Below are positions 1 to 12,380 of a stretch of 64,000 nt of DNA, piece by piece (positions within the stretch are counted from its first letter, which is position 1; the number at the start of each line of letters is the position of its first letter). The stretch spans positions 33,378,151 through 33,442,150 of the forward strand of contig NC_054877.1 of the NCBI RefSeq assembly GCF_018320785.1. Reading direction: 5' to 3'. A program made the position numbers and the translations under genes. Under the pieces are notes generated by a model. It had not been told where the DNA came from, did no database searches, and was given only the letters and a program-made list of their open reading frames with translations. Origin of the DNA: Cheilinus undulatus (lineage: Eukaryota > Chordata > Actinopteri > Labriformes > Labridae).

Positions 1-1820
1 CACACCCAGAATCTGAGAGAACACACAACTACTGTTATTGCTATATCATTGCTGTTATTACTATTATCTTCTGCTCGTGAAGCCTTGACCTGCTTGCTCA
101 CGAGCAGGTTTTCTTTTTGGCAGTAAGTGGGCGGACCCAGTCATCATTGTATCCCTAAATGTAATTGGTTACGGTCCTCGTCTCTTATGATTGGCTGTTG
201 TCTGTGTGTCGGCCAGTGGCACAGATTAACTGGTGTTGAATTAACTGATGGTTGTTTGTGTTTACCTTCCAAATAGCGCTGAAAATGCATGTAGTATCAC
301 CTGTTTTTTTCTATTATAACAATTTATTGGTGCTTGTGGGGATATTAACGTCACGTGGCAAGTGTTTGAGCATTAAAAAGAATGTTTAAAGACTTAAATA
401 CCTGGAAAGAAAATATAGGTGACTGTGCAGGTGCCTGTTAAAAACAATGTAAACAGAGGTGACACACAGTGAAAACTTCTTGTTTTAAGCGGAATATTTT
501 TGTACAGGATGGTGGTTATGAATCGCATGCATTAAGGAATGTTTATACTTATACTTAGTATAAATGGGACTCAAACTTTATAAGGAATTAGTTCAAATGC
601 AGCAGGTAAGTAGAGTAGAAAGACGTGCTATGCTAACTGATAGCCTGTTGACTCGTGATAAATTCCATGCTTGGTTATGTTTGATTAAAGAAAATGTATA
701 AATGTTCAGTCTACGTGGCAGCAAGTGGGGCTTTTATGAGTTTGGAAAGTGTAAGAAGGCTACGGGAAAATTAAATATATCACTCGTTGTCTGTTCAGAT
801 TGACAGCACGTTAAACTATACGACTCCTCAACACGGAAAAGCCCATGTCGTTTTATGTTGGCATATTATGGGGCCATATGCGCTGTGAAAGCTCTCGCAG
901 AAGTAATTTGCATGCGCGAATGTTTGACTCGTGCGCAACTCCTCTGCAGTTGTGCGCTTGGATCTCACATTTGCTCCCGCGGATTTCATATTCGCTCTCG
1001 AATTTTGACAGTATTATGCTGTCATATTAAACCCTTGTTTTGTTGCCACGAATCAACAAATTGCTCCTTCATTTCTAACATCCATCTAACTTTTTCCCTC
1101 CTGTTTACTATCGTTTCTATGGCTGTGTTTTCATATTATTTCTTCGGCTTACTTCCTGATTGGCTATTACCTCGTTTGGTCATAAATATTGAACATGTTT
1201 AATATCTCTCAAGTTGAGCGCTTCTGATCAGGTCAGAGAGGAATAAAGTCACTTGCAACACACCATTCACTACAGGATAATCTGTATATATATATAGTCT
1301 TAAAAACCATCTGATAATTGGGCCTTTGCAAGCTAGCTAGCTAAATACTCTAATAATCCAGAGGAAAATTCAAGTGCTGACTTTGGTTTGAAGGGAGGAT
1401 TCAGCCTGGCCATCGGATTATCGTGCAGTGTATGGCCCACTCTATACAACCCAACTTTAAAAATACAGAATAATCCTTTAATAAATATTCTCTTTATGAG
1501 TTTAGCTTTGCAAAAAACTAGAAACAGGAAGTCATAGCTAGCATGGCTAGTTGTTTAGAAAAACTCTTCTTATCAACTTAAGTAAAGCTTTGTAACTCAA
1601 TTTCTTTCTTTGGAAATTAAACAGAAACCATAATTGTAAAAACAGAAAAATATTGTAAGCAAGCCAATCTGTTTACCCAGACATTTATTATTTTATACAT
1701 GCAGTAAAAGACCAAGACAATCTGGCTGCAGACCGCACATCTCAGACGGCCCTTCTTGAAGATATTTACTGTGGGACGACTTCTCTGTCAGGACAGAATC
1801 TCAGTAATTTACTGGTACAG
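1..1820. other. Intergenic, no supported gene
   Basis: No exon or protein similarity is visible. Two overlapping open frames at 845-1202 have no recognisable domain and look like chance. A 10-bp perfect inverted repeat (71-80 with 98-107, CTGCTCGTGA and its complement) could form a small hairpin. The region around 870-1020 is unusually rich in CpG for this intergenic DNA and may be an old repeat, but I cannot assign it. Confidence 0.5.
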
Positions 1821-1829
1821 GTATTCCAA

Positions 1830-2740
1830 ATATTAAATTTCAGCTTTATTCATCAACAAAGCCAGGCAGTTATATTCATGAAACAATCACATTGCAAGCA
1901 TTACAGAGTACACAACATTTTTAAAAGTAAAACAGAATAGGGGCGGTAGTCCAGTGGTTATGGCGCGCACCATGTATTAGGGCAGCCCTTTGCCACATGT
2001 CTCTACCCAACTCTCAACCCTGTTTCTGAGTCTATCCACTGTCCTCCTCTATCTATAAAGGCACGAAAAGGCCCAAAAACACATCTTTAAAAAAAAAAAC
2101 AAAAAAGCAAAAAACAGAATAGAAGTCCTAACTTGGGGTGAATCGTGTTTAGAACCATTTTAGAAGTAGATTAATGCACTGTGGCTTATTTTAGCTTTGT
2201 TAGCTTCAGCTTAAGCTAACATAGCTACAGTTAATGTTAATATGTAAACCAATGAAAGTAATCTAGCTGTAGCCTAGCTAGTCTACAACTTCCATGGCTA
2301 AATAAGCTATGATATGTAGCTTACATAGCTAATGTTAGCGCTGTTAGTATATCCGAGAGCTTTGTGTGCTTTAACTCTGGCTTTGTTATATACAAAGCAT
2401 CCACTGGAGCTATGTGAACAACATTTGCTACATTAGAAGGTTTTCATGGAGGACAGGCCTTTTTCCTCTAAGCAGCAGTTTCCTCGGATTTAAACCAACG
2501 TTTTGTAATCAGGTTTTGAAGGTTAGGTTTTTAACTTTTATCTTTTGGCTTCTTACCCTTACGTTCACCTTTACCCTATCCTTTACCAAAAGTTTAATCC
2601 AGTTTTATTTTATAAGTTTTGGCATTTATTTTCATCCGACAGATGCTGCAGTCTGCTAGAGAGGGGCACTCTGAAATCTACTGCAGCCAAACCCCTCTCA
2701 AAAAACATGAAGGCAAACTTGTCTGTTTCCTAAAAAGAAC
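1830..2740 (+). repeat. TAGCT-rich dispersed repeat, copy 1 (interrupted by a SINE)
   Basis: The left end (about 1845-1915, with GGCAGTTATATTCATGAAA) matches the left end of the copy at 18.72 kb. The middle (about 2170-2350) is built from repeated TAGCT / GCTAACATAGCT words. The right end (about 2510-2715) matches the 19.42-19.62 kb segment, including a closing block with AGACCCCTCTCA or AAACCCCTCTCA. In this copy the right end has GAGAGGGGC facing AACCCCTCTC, giving a small foldback. A SINE has been inserted at 1941-2110. The superfamily is unknown to me. Confidence 0.6.
1941..2110 (+). mobile_element. tRNA-derived SINE with 12-bp target duplication
   Basis: The head has an RNA polymerase III A-box-like segment (TAGTCCAGTGGTTATGGCGC), followed by the body common to fish SINEs (TGTCTCTACCC, then CTATCCACTGTCCTC) and an A-rich tail. 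The B box is degenerate. The element is flanked by direct repeats AAAACAGAATAG at 1929-1940 and 2111-2122, the expected mark of LINE-assisted retroposition. It sits inside the TAGCT-rich repeat, so it is the younger of the two. Confidence 0.8.
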
Positions 2741-2744
2741 CTTT

Positions 2745-3600
2745 GTTCTTGGAAAGAGAAGTATGACACTTAAATTAACATGTGAGAAATGCATCCTTTT
2801 ACGTTCTTTCAAAGTTTGGAGGAGAGGATTAAGATTATTGTCATGTTTACAAGAAGCCCATTAGCTTAGCTTATCTTAACATAAAGACTGGACACATGGA
2901 AGGGAGCTAGCCAAACTCTGTGCAAGCTAAATTATTTCTACCAGCTTTTATGAAGCTCACCAACTTCCGTTCCTTTGTTGTTGTTGTAGTTTTTCTTGTT
3001 TTCGTTGTTTTAAATATTTGACCTGAATGTGAAAGGCAACTTGTACAGTTTTTTTTTTTTTTTTTTGCTAGGCTGCCTGTTTCCCCAAATGTAGCCTATG
3101 TTATTTTGGAATAGCAAGAAAGCAAAATTTACCATATCTGTAAGTATCACTTGTTTGTGCTCAAGGGAAGAAACAGTAGAATAAAAATGTAAAAATAGCA
3201 ATAAAAATCCTCAGCAAATTGTGAGTTTTCTCTGCAGTTTCTCAAAACAAGTTAAAACAAAAGAAAGAATGAAGACATTTGGTGTCTTTAGAAGAATCCA
3301 AGTAGTTAAAGATGAAAAGCCTCAGTGCAATATGGATGATAAGAGAACAACATCTGCTCTGTGTGACACTCACCAGCATTCCTGAAACGAACAGCACATA
3401 TATTTTAGCTGTCAGACAGAAAAACGAGCCATGTGAATCTGCCAAGCAGCCCTGCTGAGAGGGCCAGATATTTACAGGCCCTCTCAGCAGCAGTTAAAAG
3501 TCAAAAAGTTTGAAAGCACTTATTTGTCTCACAGTAACACAGGTTAAACAGTAACTCTCTATGAAAACTCTTAAACACAGGACCTGATTTGTTCCCTTGC
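2745..3600. other. Intergenic, nothing recognised
   Basis: AT-rich unique-looking sequence with homopolymer T and A runs (for example 3049-3067). The open frames on either strand are short and lack domains. Confidence 0.5.
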
Positions 3601-3800
3601 TTTTTTTTTTTTGATTATTCCTGCTTTCATCTTAGTGGACAGGACAATGGGGAGTGGGGAGTGGCATGTGGGGAAGGGGGTGTGGGGTAGAGTTGAACCC
3701 TGGTTGCCCAGCTTGAGGACTAAAGCCTTTGTGCATAGGGTGCACGACCTTAGGTCACAACTGCCCCCTCACGTGTATTTTTGGAGGGCAGATGTTCCTC
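3601..3800 (-). mobile_element. SINE fragment, minus strand
   Basis: A T run at the left edge (the A tail read backwards) is followed by sequence whose complement contains a B-box-like GGGTTCAACTC. The right end has the CTAAGGTCGTGC-like head seen in tRNA-derived SINEs. It is more divergent than the copies at 1.9 and 25.8 kb and may belong to another SINE subfamily. Confidence 0.5.
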
Positions 3801-4740
3801 CTGTAGAACATAAATCATAAGTTATTGGAGCAGCTATAAAAGGCTGAAAACCAAATGAAACATATTTTCAAGCGTGCTTTACTGAGAGAATAATGTGCTG
3901 TCTTGTTTGACTCAAAACCGTTGGACATCCTTGCTTATGATAAAGCTGTTATGCAGAGAAGTATTAATCACTAATGAAAAGGAATTTAAAATGTTAATAA
4001 CATTTCAGAGATACCAAAAATGTGTTGCCACTTAACTGCATCTCCTATTAAAGCTGAGGCTACACAGAAATAATGCTCAACATGGGGAACTTAGAAACAG
4101 CCCTTTGTATTTACCGTAAGGGTGCAGCACGTCCTGTACGTCCAGTGACAGTCACTGGATAGCGCACATATTTACAGCATGGTGTTGTATGCTTCATGCT
4201 TCAAATGTAAACCTCTTTTTAAGGTCAAGGGTGGATCTGTGACAAGAACGTAGTGTAAAGAATGTTTTCTCCTGGGGACATGAACATTGAAGATGTTTCC
4301 AGTAAGGTAAACGGCAGAGAGTGTAAATGTCTAATATAATACTGCAGGAAACCCTGAGCCAACTATTTAACAGTCATGACATCATCTTCTCTTTGTAAAA
4401 AATCCACTGGAAACACTGATCATTGCTGAGTGATCATGGAGATGATTATTTTATGTTTTATTTCACTTCCCTTCCAGAGACCATAATCAAAAGGAACTTT
4501 CATGTATGCAGTACTTACAGTACTCTTTTATTTGAATAATTACAGCCTCCAACTGCTGGGGAAATGCTGTATGTAAGTCAAGCGCATTTCAAGGCTGCTG
4601 CGGTCTTTGCCCTGCTTCTTCACCTGTATTGCATGACATAATTGTATTTTTTTTTTTATCATTTGAAGTATTTTCAGTTGATTGTTACAATTCATTCAGT
4701 ATTGCTTCAAGACATTTTACTGCCTTTGAAGCCAAGCACT
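3800..4740. other. Intergenic, nothing recognised
   Basis: AT-rich sequence with no supported exon, repeat boundary or RNA gene. Confidence 0.45.
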
Positions 4741-4753
4741 ACATGCAAAACTA

Positions 4754-5182
4754 TGTAAATGGGCTCTATGAATGGCAGGGGGTGGCGTATTTCTGGTGGA
4801 AAATAAGGCCGCTTCACAACTTCCACCCAACGATACATGCTAAGCCAAAACGGAATCTGAACCCTCCTATACTGCCTTAATTTATGTCCGTTTCATTGTT
4901 GTTTGTGTTTACTCTATCAACATCGCTTGGCAACCCAACACGCTAAAATGATGTTTCAAAAACAGGCTAAAAGCACCTCTGGACATCGTTGCTGTGTGCT
5001 GCAATGTACATCTTCAGCTAAATTTAACTCGTCAATGACAGTCAGCTCAGGTAACTCATGCAAACAGCGAGTAAACCGCAACTAATTTGCCATCATACAC
5101 CTTTCTCTTCTCCCAACTGGAAGTGTGGGAGCGGTCTAATGCCAAATGCAGAAGCAGTTCATGCATAGAGCCCATTCCTGTA
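4754..5182 (+). mobile_element. Small inverted-repeat element with a THAP-like fragment
   Basis: AATGGGCTCTATGAATG near the left edge (about 4759) is matched in reverse complement near the right edge (CATGCATAGAGCCCATT, about 5162-5178), so the segment looks like a non-autonomous inverted-repeat transposon. An open frame at 4903-5085 contains the run GHRCCVLQCTSSAKFNSSMT, which resembles the start of a THAP zinc-binding domain (C-x2-C followed by a short loop). It stops at a possible splice donor (CTCAG/GTAACT, about 5049). The fragment cannot make a complete THAP domain. The superfamily is uncertain; P-element-like and other THAP-bearing DNA transposons are candidates. Confidence 0.45.
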
Positions 5183-5189
5183 AAGATAA

Positions 5190-6215
5190 TACTTCTGCTG
5201 CAAAACTTGACACAATATAAGATACTATAACTAAACTTCATTTTAGTGAACCCTAAATATTTTACAGTGATAAGAGGTAATTATCTTTTCATTTCTCAAA
5301 AAAAGGTAATTAGCTAGCAAAAAGTTGGCATTTTACCAAGAAATAACAGGTAAATATGGTAATATTAAGGAAGTATTTATTATGAGGTCATTTCTTGTAA
5401 TATTGTAGCTTTTCTCTGGTAATGAGGTGGTGTTTTACCCTAACCCCTAACACTTCCATCACCTCAGGCCCCTAATTCACTATCCTGACTCTTCTCCTCT
5501 GTTGTCCCTCAGTGGTGGAATTAATTACCCAACTCCATTTGATCTGCAGAGTCCCTTTCTACTTTCAAAGGGAAGCTAAAGACCAAACTCTTTTGAGAAC
5601 ACTTTTCTCCAGTGGTATAATGAGTCTAAGCAAGACTCTTCTCCGCTGTTCTCCCCAGCCGTAGCAGAAGTCTCCCAACTACTGTTGGCCCTCACTGTCC
5701 TGCTCTGCTGTGAGGTTTTATGCCTGGCTCTTTCTGGATGACCTTGCACTTGGTGCTTTGGTCTTTTTTTTTTTTTGGTATAGACAATTTAATAGATGAT
5801 GATGATAGTTTTTGTCTGACGTTATTATTGGTTGTTTCATTGCTGATGTTTACTGTTTGATAAATAAAAGAAACAAAGCTATAAATCATGGGCATTGCCT
5901 CTAACACTGCATGGCAGCACCTGCGTCTGATTGGACTTGAGGCACTCTAGCACTTACTGAAGTCACTTCCTCCTGTCTGGATCTTTGTTTGTGTTGTGCT
6001 TACTCTCAGATGCATGTCACTTTGGACAAAAGCATCTTCTAAATGCTAGTGTAATACTGTAAGACCATTGCAATTATAACTTTAAAACTGTAATGTCATT
6101 AGGGACCACCAAAATAAAATGCTACCAACATTCCTGCTCTTCCAATGATACATGATCAGTACTGACATGTTTACTATGACTCAAGTCACTGTGGTGGACA
6201 GTGGAAATACCAATG
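5190..6215. other. Intergenic, nothing recognised
   Basis: No gene is visible. The stretch from 5400 to 5720 (ACTCTTCTCC, TTCTCCAGTGG) looks like degenerate repeat DNA, but I could not identify the family. Confidence 0.4.
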
Positions 6216-6219
6216 TTAA

Positions 6220-7650
6220 AGGGATATTTTGGAATTTTTGGAGTTGTGTCATATGAGGTACTTGGCTGTAGTAGAGACATTAGCCTCCAGTGATTTCTGT
6301 GAAAGTTGCTCTTGTGATTATTATGAGCTCAGAGAGATCTGCAGCATAATGGCTGTAGATGGGAATTTTTTATCCACTTAGTTTGACAAATTTTATGTAA
6401 AAATGGCCCACCTGTACGCTGTCGAAAACATACAAAGCACTTCATTTCTCCCAAAAACCCCTCTGTGTCGGGCACTTATTTACAATGCAGCTTTCGGCAT
6501 TTTGTCTCCTTCTGCAGCGCACTGATATCCTCTGATCAGCTGTGTGGGTCTGCGGGCTTCTACAGGGATAATAACGCCACACCAAGCTAAAACAAAAACA
6601 AAATTAGATTTAGACTTGAGTGATGATGATGTGCCATTTACAGTGGATATGAGAGGATATCTGTATGAACCGCAGTACACTGCAGAAGAACAGATGGAGA
6701 GTCAGCAGGCTGAAAGAGAGAGCAGAGAAACTTAATTTGGAAGTTTTTAGCAGGAGAGATCCCAAGTTACCTGGTGGTGTAGTTGTGGAAAATGTGAACC
6801 CATGCTCGGGATCTTGGGAACTACGTGGATAAAACATTCCCATCTATAGCCATTAAGCCGTGGATCTCTCTGAGCTCGTAATAACCACAAGAACAATTTT
6901 CATAGAAATCACTGGAGGCCAATGCTACTACTATAGCCAAGTACCTCATACGACCCATCCATCCATCCATCCATCCATCCATCCTCTTCCGCTTATCCGA
7001 GGTCGGGTCGCAGGGGCAGCAGCCTAAGAAGGGAAGCCCAGACTTCCCTCTCCCCGGCCACCTCGTCCAGCTCTTCCCGGAGGATCCCAAGGTGTTCCCA
7101 GGCCAGCCGAGTGACATAGTCTCTTCAGTGTGTCCTGGGTCTTCCCCGCGGCCTTCTCCTGGTGGGACCTCACCACAGCTCACCAGGGAGGCGTCCAGGA
7201 GGCATCCGGATCAGATGCCCAAGCCACCCCATCTGTCTCCTCTCAATGTGGAGGAGCAGCGGCTCCACTCCAATTCCCTCCCGGATGGCTGAGCTTCTCA
7301 CCCTGTCTCTAAGGGAGAGCCCAGACACCCTGCGGAGGAAACTAATTTCAGCCGGCTGTATCCGCAATCTCGTTCTTTTGTCACTACCCACAGCTCGTGA
7401 CCATAGGTGAGGGTAGGAATATAGATCAGCTGGTAAATCGAGAGCTTCGCCTTTCAACTCAGCTCTTTCTTCACCATGACAGACTGATGCAGAGACCACA
7501 TCACTGCTGACACGGCACCGTTCCGCCTGTCAATCTCCCACTCCATTCTTCCCTCACTCGTGAACAAGACCCCAAGATACTTGAACTCCTCCACTTGGGG
7601 CAGGATCTCATTCCCGTACGACCCAACTTCAAAAATCCCCAAATGACCCT
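6220..7650. mobile_element. TTAA-flanked element with ~155-bp inverted ends, split by a LINE
   Basis: TTAA at 6216-6219 is followed by AGGGATATTTTGG. The left arm (6220-6375) is matched by the reverse complement of 6815-6957 and, after a LINE insertion, of about 7620-7650, giving long terminal inverted repeats. The right flank is ATAA, a decayed TTAA. Between the arms an open frame (6544-6735) encodes an acidic stretch with LDLSDDDVPFTVDMRGYLY. The TTAA target and GGGATA end suggest a Kolobok- or piggyBac-like non-autonomous element, but the superfamily is inferred only from the ends. Confidence 0.6.
6958..7620 (-). mobile_element. LINE 3' end (reverse-transcriptase C-terminal region)
   Basis: On the minus strand the two open frames at 7454-7642 and 7170-7499 read as a LINE ORF2 tail: PQVEEFKYLGVLFTSEGR followed by RLRIQPAEISFLRRVSGLSL and LLLHIERRQMGWLGHLIRMP. 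They are joined by a frameshift, so the copy is dead. It ends in a (CCAT)n tract on the plus strand at 6957-6983, the 3' microsatellite tail. The copy is 5' truncated. The sequence TACGACCCA occurs on both sides (about 6949-6957 and 7617-7625) and is the likely target duplication, placing this insertion inside the right arm of the older inverted-repeat element. Confidence 0.8.
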
Positions 7651-7654
7651 ATAA

Positions 7655-9260
7655 TGTGAGTCCACAATGCAGTTGTTGCTAATTATATTCAGGGTATTTG
7701 GGGGCCATTATGAAATAGAAAGTAATTGAAACAATCTACTTACCTGATAAATTTCAGATGAGCCAAGCTCACAATAAAAGACGTATTAAATCTTAACTAA
7801 TGCTGAAAAAGTGATCGACCCCACACGTCACGACACAATGAAACATTTAACCTTTTTCTTCCTGAAGTGTGTGGTGTGTAACCCTGCTTTGATTATTTCT
7901 AATGAGCTGAGTCTCCTCAAACAGAAAAATGTACAATGATAGAAAGCAATGGCTACTGGAAAAGAGCAACTTCCAGCTGGTAATACTATAAAGTTAAGAA
8001 AGGTAGAAGCTATTGTGCTGTTAAATTGATTTTAAAACTACTATTTAAAGAGGAAGAGTGATTCATTTGTATTTATTTATAACAATTTTTAACACTATAA
8101 ATAAGAGATACTTTTGGTGGAAGTTGCCATGTTTCTTTTATCATTTTTATAAAGCCTTGAAGTTAAAAAAAGATGCCGAACCAGCCGTTAAAATGTCAGT
8201 TGTATAACCTTAGCAAACTAGCAACATTGTTCTGTGTCCTCAGAGCTCTGTGTTCTCCTCTCTGTGGTATGCAGACCTCTGGCATCTTCGGGCCAATCCT
8301 CGTACTGCCAGCTCCTCTTAGATTGCCTGCTATGTAACTCTGTACGTTACACAGCAGGACAAGCTGAACCTATGGCTCCTTTAAAGGTTACGTAGTTATG
8401 TAATTCACACATTACATCTGAATTAGAGGCTGATAGGCATTTTGGTCTCATGACAAGTCCTTTAATGATTGAATCTGGCAGCCAGACTTTGACTAATTGT
8501 ATTACTGAAGCTCTCTGCACTCTATGAGCCTTATCTTCAGAGCTTAAAGGAGCAAATCAGCAACTTGTCTGCAAGTTCAACTGCACCCACTTTTATTATG
8601 TAACGTAAGGGAAGCTGAGGATAAGAAAGAGGTCAGCATGCTGCTCCAACAAAATGCATTTAATCTAATGCACTGTAAATGTTTTGACCGAATATGGGTA
8701 TGAATATTTTTTTGAACAATTTATGGATCTCTGCACTGTAAATTGTAACCCTGATAGAACTCTTTATATTAAATCTGCTGCAGTTTAAGATTGATCTCAA
8801 AGTGTGTTTATGCATTGTGTAATGGTGTTGTGGAGAGTCACAGAGTGTAGACAGAGAGAGTTCACACACAGACACACAAACATGCACTCTCACACAATGA
8901 GAGTCAGTTAGGGCTGCTAAGTTAAATCAGTACAACGACTCCATTCTTTGCACAAATTTATTTTTCTAATTCCTTTGAATTTCCAGGATCAGGTTAAAAT
9001 AAGATATTAAGTGTTAACAGGAGCTCATTGTGAACTTTACACAGACAACAGACATTACATCGAAAGTTTACCCAAGGCCTATGAGTGAGACCAGAGTTGG
9101 GTAGATCTGTCCCTCTCTGCAGACCCACCGATCCTCTTTGCGTGCAAAGTGGACCAAACTGACAATGACCCTTTTTTTAAGCAGATTTTTCTCTCTTACT
9201 GTCAAAAGCAGATAAGAAAATACGCCATAAGCTCAGGTCAGATATGGGAGCATCTGCTGG
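7655..9260. other. Intergenic, nothing recognised
   Basis: No supported exon. The region from 8640 to 8900 is AT-rich with a short CA/TG-rich stretch. Open frames are short and without domains. Confidence 0.45.
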
Positions 9261-9269
9261 TTCTGCAGT

Positions 9270-10470
9270 TTGCCTCATCAACCTGATGGCCATCATCTTG
9301 GCCTATGCCCTATCTCTCCAGGTTTCCTCCTAGCTTCCCCCTCCATGACACACACGGTAACCCTGAGCGTCTGGACTGCCCCACCATGTATTGATCACCC
9401 AGTATGCAGTGAGTTGGATCAGGCCTGCGAAAGTGCAGCTCATCAGACAGCTAACCCTTCCGATCCCCGCTCCCCTGAGCATGTCTGCTTTAGACACACG
9501 ATGTGGCGAACAATACCCAAAGATGTGGCGAAGAGCAGTTGTCACTGTGATGGATGCCACCATTTCAGGAGCCAGATTGTGAAATGTCATTCCTGCTAGA
9601 TATTCCACTGTCACCTGTTAGTGATATTATTTAGAGAGTGGAGGGTTTAGGAGAAACAGCAACTCAGCCATGAAGCAGAAGACCATGCACTACCACAAAG
9701 TGGAGTCAACAGCTATAAGCCGCATGATGCGTTAAAGACGCCCACGCTCTGCTGATTTCATAGAGTTCCTAACCTCTATTGGCATTGATGTAAGCACAAA
9801 AATACTGCATCAGGAGCCTGAGGAAATGGGTTTCAATGGCTGAGCAGCTGCACGCAAGCCTCACATCATCAAGTCCAATGCCATATTGGATGGATGGAGT
9901 GGTATAAAGTGCACTGACACTGGACTGTGGAGCAGTGGAAACGTGCTGTGGAGTGACAAATCATGCTTCTCTATCTGCCTGGCTGCATTGTGCCAACTGT
10001 GAAGTTTGGTGGAGACTGGATAATGGCATGGGGCTGTTTTTAAGGGTTTGGGCTAGACCCCTTATCTCTAGTGAACGCAATCTTAATACTTAGGCCCACT
10101 AAGACATTTTGGACAATGCCTCCAACTTTGTGGCAACAGTTTGGGGAAGGCTCTTTTCTATTTCAACATGACCGTGCCTCAGCACACAAAACAAGGACCA
10201 TGAAGGCATGGTTTGACAAGTTTGGTGTGGAAGAACTTCACTGGCCTGCACAGAGCTCTTACCTCAATCTCATCAAGCACCTTTGGGATGAACTGGAACA
10301 GAGATTGCGAGCCAGGCCTCATCCAACATCAGTGCTTGACCTCATAAATTCTCTACAGAATGAATGGGCAGAAACACTCACAAATCTTGTGGAAAGCCTT
10401 CCAAGAAGAGTGGAGGCAGTTATAGCTGCAGGGGGGGGGTCAACTGCATATCAAAGTACATATATTTGAA
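9270..10470 (+). pseudogene. Tc1-like transposase remnant
   Basis: The segment 9640-10470 follows the usual layout of a Tc1/mariner transposase gene, with many stops and deletions. The longest intact piece (10071-10469) encodes the C-terminal catalytic part: FLFQHDRASAHK includes the second acidic residue of the DDE triad (D of the QHD block), and SYLNLIKHLWDELEQRL matches the family's SPDLNPIEHLWDELER motif with the critical region altered to YLNLIK. About 150 bp carrying the first catalytic Asp region is degraded around 9970-9990. No functional transposase can be made. Terminal inverted repeats were not found, so the boundaries are approximate. Confidence 0.75.
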
Positions 10471-10474
10471 TAGT

Positions 10475-11935
10475 GTTATTACAGTCCCTATTGGTGTAGC
10501 AACATCGCATTGTAAAATCCGCTCTTGGCAGTCACAGTAAAAACATCTTTCACAGTGACAAAAACATTTCTTGCTCTAGTTTTGACTTTTGTTGAAGGCA
10601 CTCCCATATAAAAGTAATAAAAATATGACCTTGTTTTTGCCAAGCCTTGTGGAAAAGCTTTCGGCTCTTCTTTTTCATGCAAACTCTTTTTCCTTCTAAA
10701 TTACATGGTCTTACATCACAATATGTGCTCTGTGTAAAGCAAAATTTATTGACTTTGTGAATGTGATATTCAAGCAAAGATCCACCATATGTAATGACAG
10801 TATCCAATCAATGTTGATGCTGAGTTAAGAGGTTCAAAGCAATAAATTCCATGTAGTGTGCTTCCCTGTCAGATATGCTTGGTTTTCCTTCAATGAAGTG
10901 TGAGCAGTGTCTACATGTAAAACAGAGCATCACAGCCTTACTGTACAAAAGACGAATGAAATGTTTAATGTTAAAAACATCCTGAATGCTCTGTTAGTGT
11001 GATCTCAGCTCCAGCCACCAAACGCTCCCACCCTTCTTTTTTCTTTGATAATGCAATATATAATGATAATTTAAAAATACGACTTTAAAATGGGTGCTGA
11101 AATTCAATTTAATATTGAGCCTGGAGGGACAGCAAACCCCCACATTTGAACTAGGGCTGGAAAACCCAGGCAGTGTCTTTTTAACGACATAACTGGAGTA
11201 AATGAAAAGGCTCCTTTCTTCTTGGAAAAGTAGTACAAGTTGCATAATGTCAAACATAGTTACCCAAAACAACAGAAACACTCCAGTTCATAGGCTGGTC
11301 TATTGATGCTTCTGTTTCCCTCTGGGATACTTTGAAGAACGGCAGCGAGTCAGAGGGATTTTAACCCAGTGGTTACTAAAGATAATCAAGGCATGCATGA
11401 TTCTTTATGTAATTATGCTATAAAAAGTCAAACTGATGTTGGTTAAACCACATTTTACTTTGTAGCAGCTTTAGTCAAACTTTAACGTCTTCAAACAAAC
11501 AGAGCCTTGTTTGTGTTGGGTTTCATTAGATCAAATGGAAGAAGGCCAAAAATGTATAACTTCATTTCAATGTGCAAAAACAACAACAACAAAACAAGTG
11601 AAGAGGTAAACGAGTACAGTTGGGTCCCTACATTTTTGTATTCAGAAATTAAAATCACATGTCAGATCTGATGTCAACTCGATGAATCACTCGAGTTGAC
11701 ATCTTCACTGATGTACATCATATGTTTTGTTGTGAACCAAATGACTCAACAGCAATCAGTGGAAACAAAAATCACTTACCTATTTAGGCCTTGATTGAAA
11801 AATCAAAGTAGAAACTGAAATCACAGGCTGATACTAAAGTGCAGCAATGGACGCTTGACTTGTGTTGGTGTTACTTTAGCAAATTGCAATTTTGACATGC
11901 TTAACATGCACATATATGCACATATACACACATTT
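10475..11935. other. Intergenic, nothing recognised
   Basis: AT-rich sequence with a short CAA microsatellite (11580-11592) and no gene or clear repeat boundary. An imperfect inverted pair with the core CAACTCGA / TCGAGTTGAC lies at about 11672-11702. Confidence 0.45.
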
Positions 11936-11938
11936 AAG

Positions 11939-12380
11939 TCAGGAACACTGTTGTCATGGATTTGACCATTTTATTGCAAAATTATTTTACTTGGCAGAGA
12001 ATGGTCTTCTCAAAAGATGCACCCTGGGTTCATCAAGCTGATACTTCAACTTTCAAGGTAGTGCATAGCTAGAAACCCCCATATGGATAGGTGCATTTAT
12101 GACAATGCGTACTGAATGCAATAAAATTAGTTCAAAAGCAATTACTCCATAGTGGCATGAATCTAAATATGAGGGTGCAACAAGCTTTATGCTATAAAGG
12201 AGGAGGCTGGGGTGGAGGAGGTTAAGCTTTGCCAGCAGCAGCAGCAGCAATGTGGTGCATCAGCATTAATGCAAGCAGGGATTAGTAAAAAGTAGATATT
12301 TAAATACACCACTGTGTTGAGAGAAAGAGCAGTGATTGGCTGTGGGGACTGCATGAACTAACCTGAGCTTCATTTGCTCC
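11939..12380 (+). repeat. Unnamed dispersed repeat, copy 1
   Basis: This stretch is repeated in the same orientation at 51726-52215 inside cmpk1. Shared blocks include CAAAAGATGC, CATTTATGACA, GTGCAACAAGCTTTAT, GGCTGGGGTGGAGGAGGTTA and GCATTAATGCAAGCAGGGAT, and both end in GTGATTGGCTGTGGG. A minus-strand open frame over each copy is conserved in sequence ([11 protein letters not shown]), but no known domain is present. Neither copy shows clear terminal repeats. Confidence 0.65.

Noticed and set aside
845-1202. Two overlapping Cys/Ser-rich frames
   Set aside because: No recognisable domain. Local CpG-rich repeat-like DNA explains the openness.
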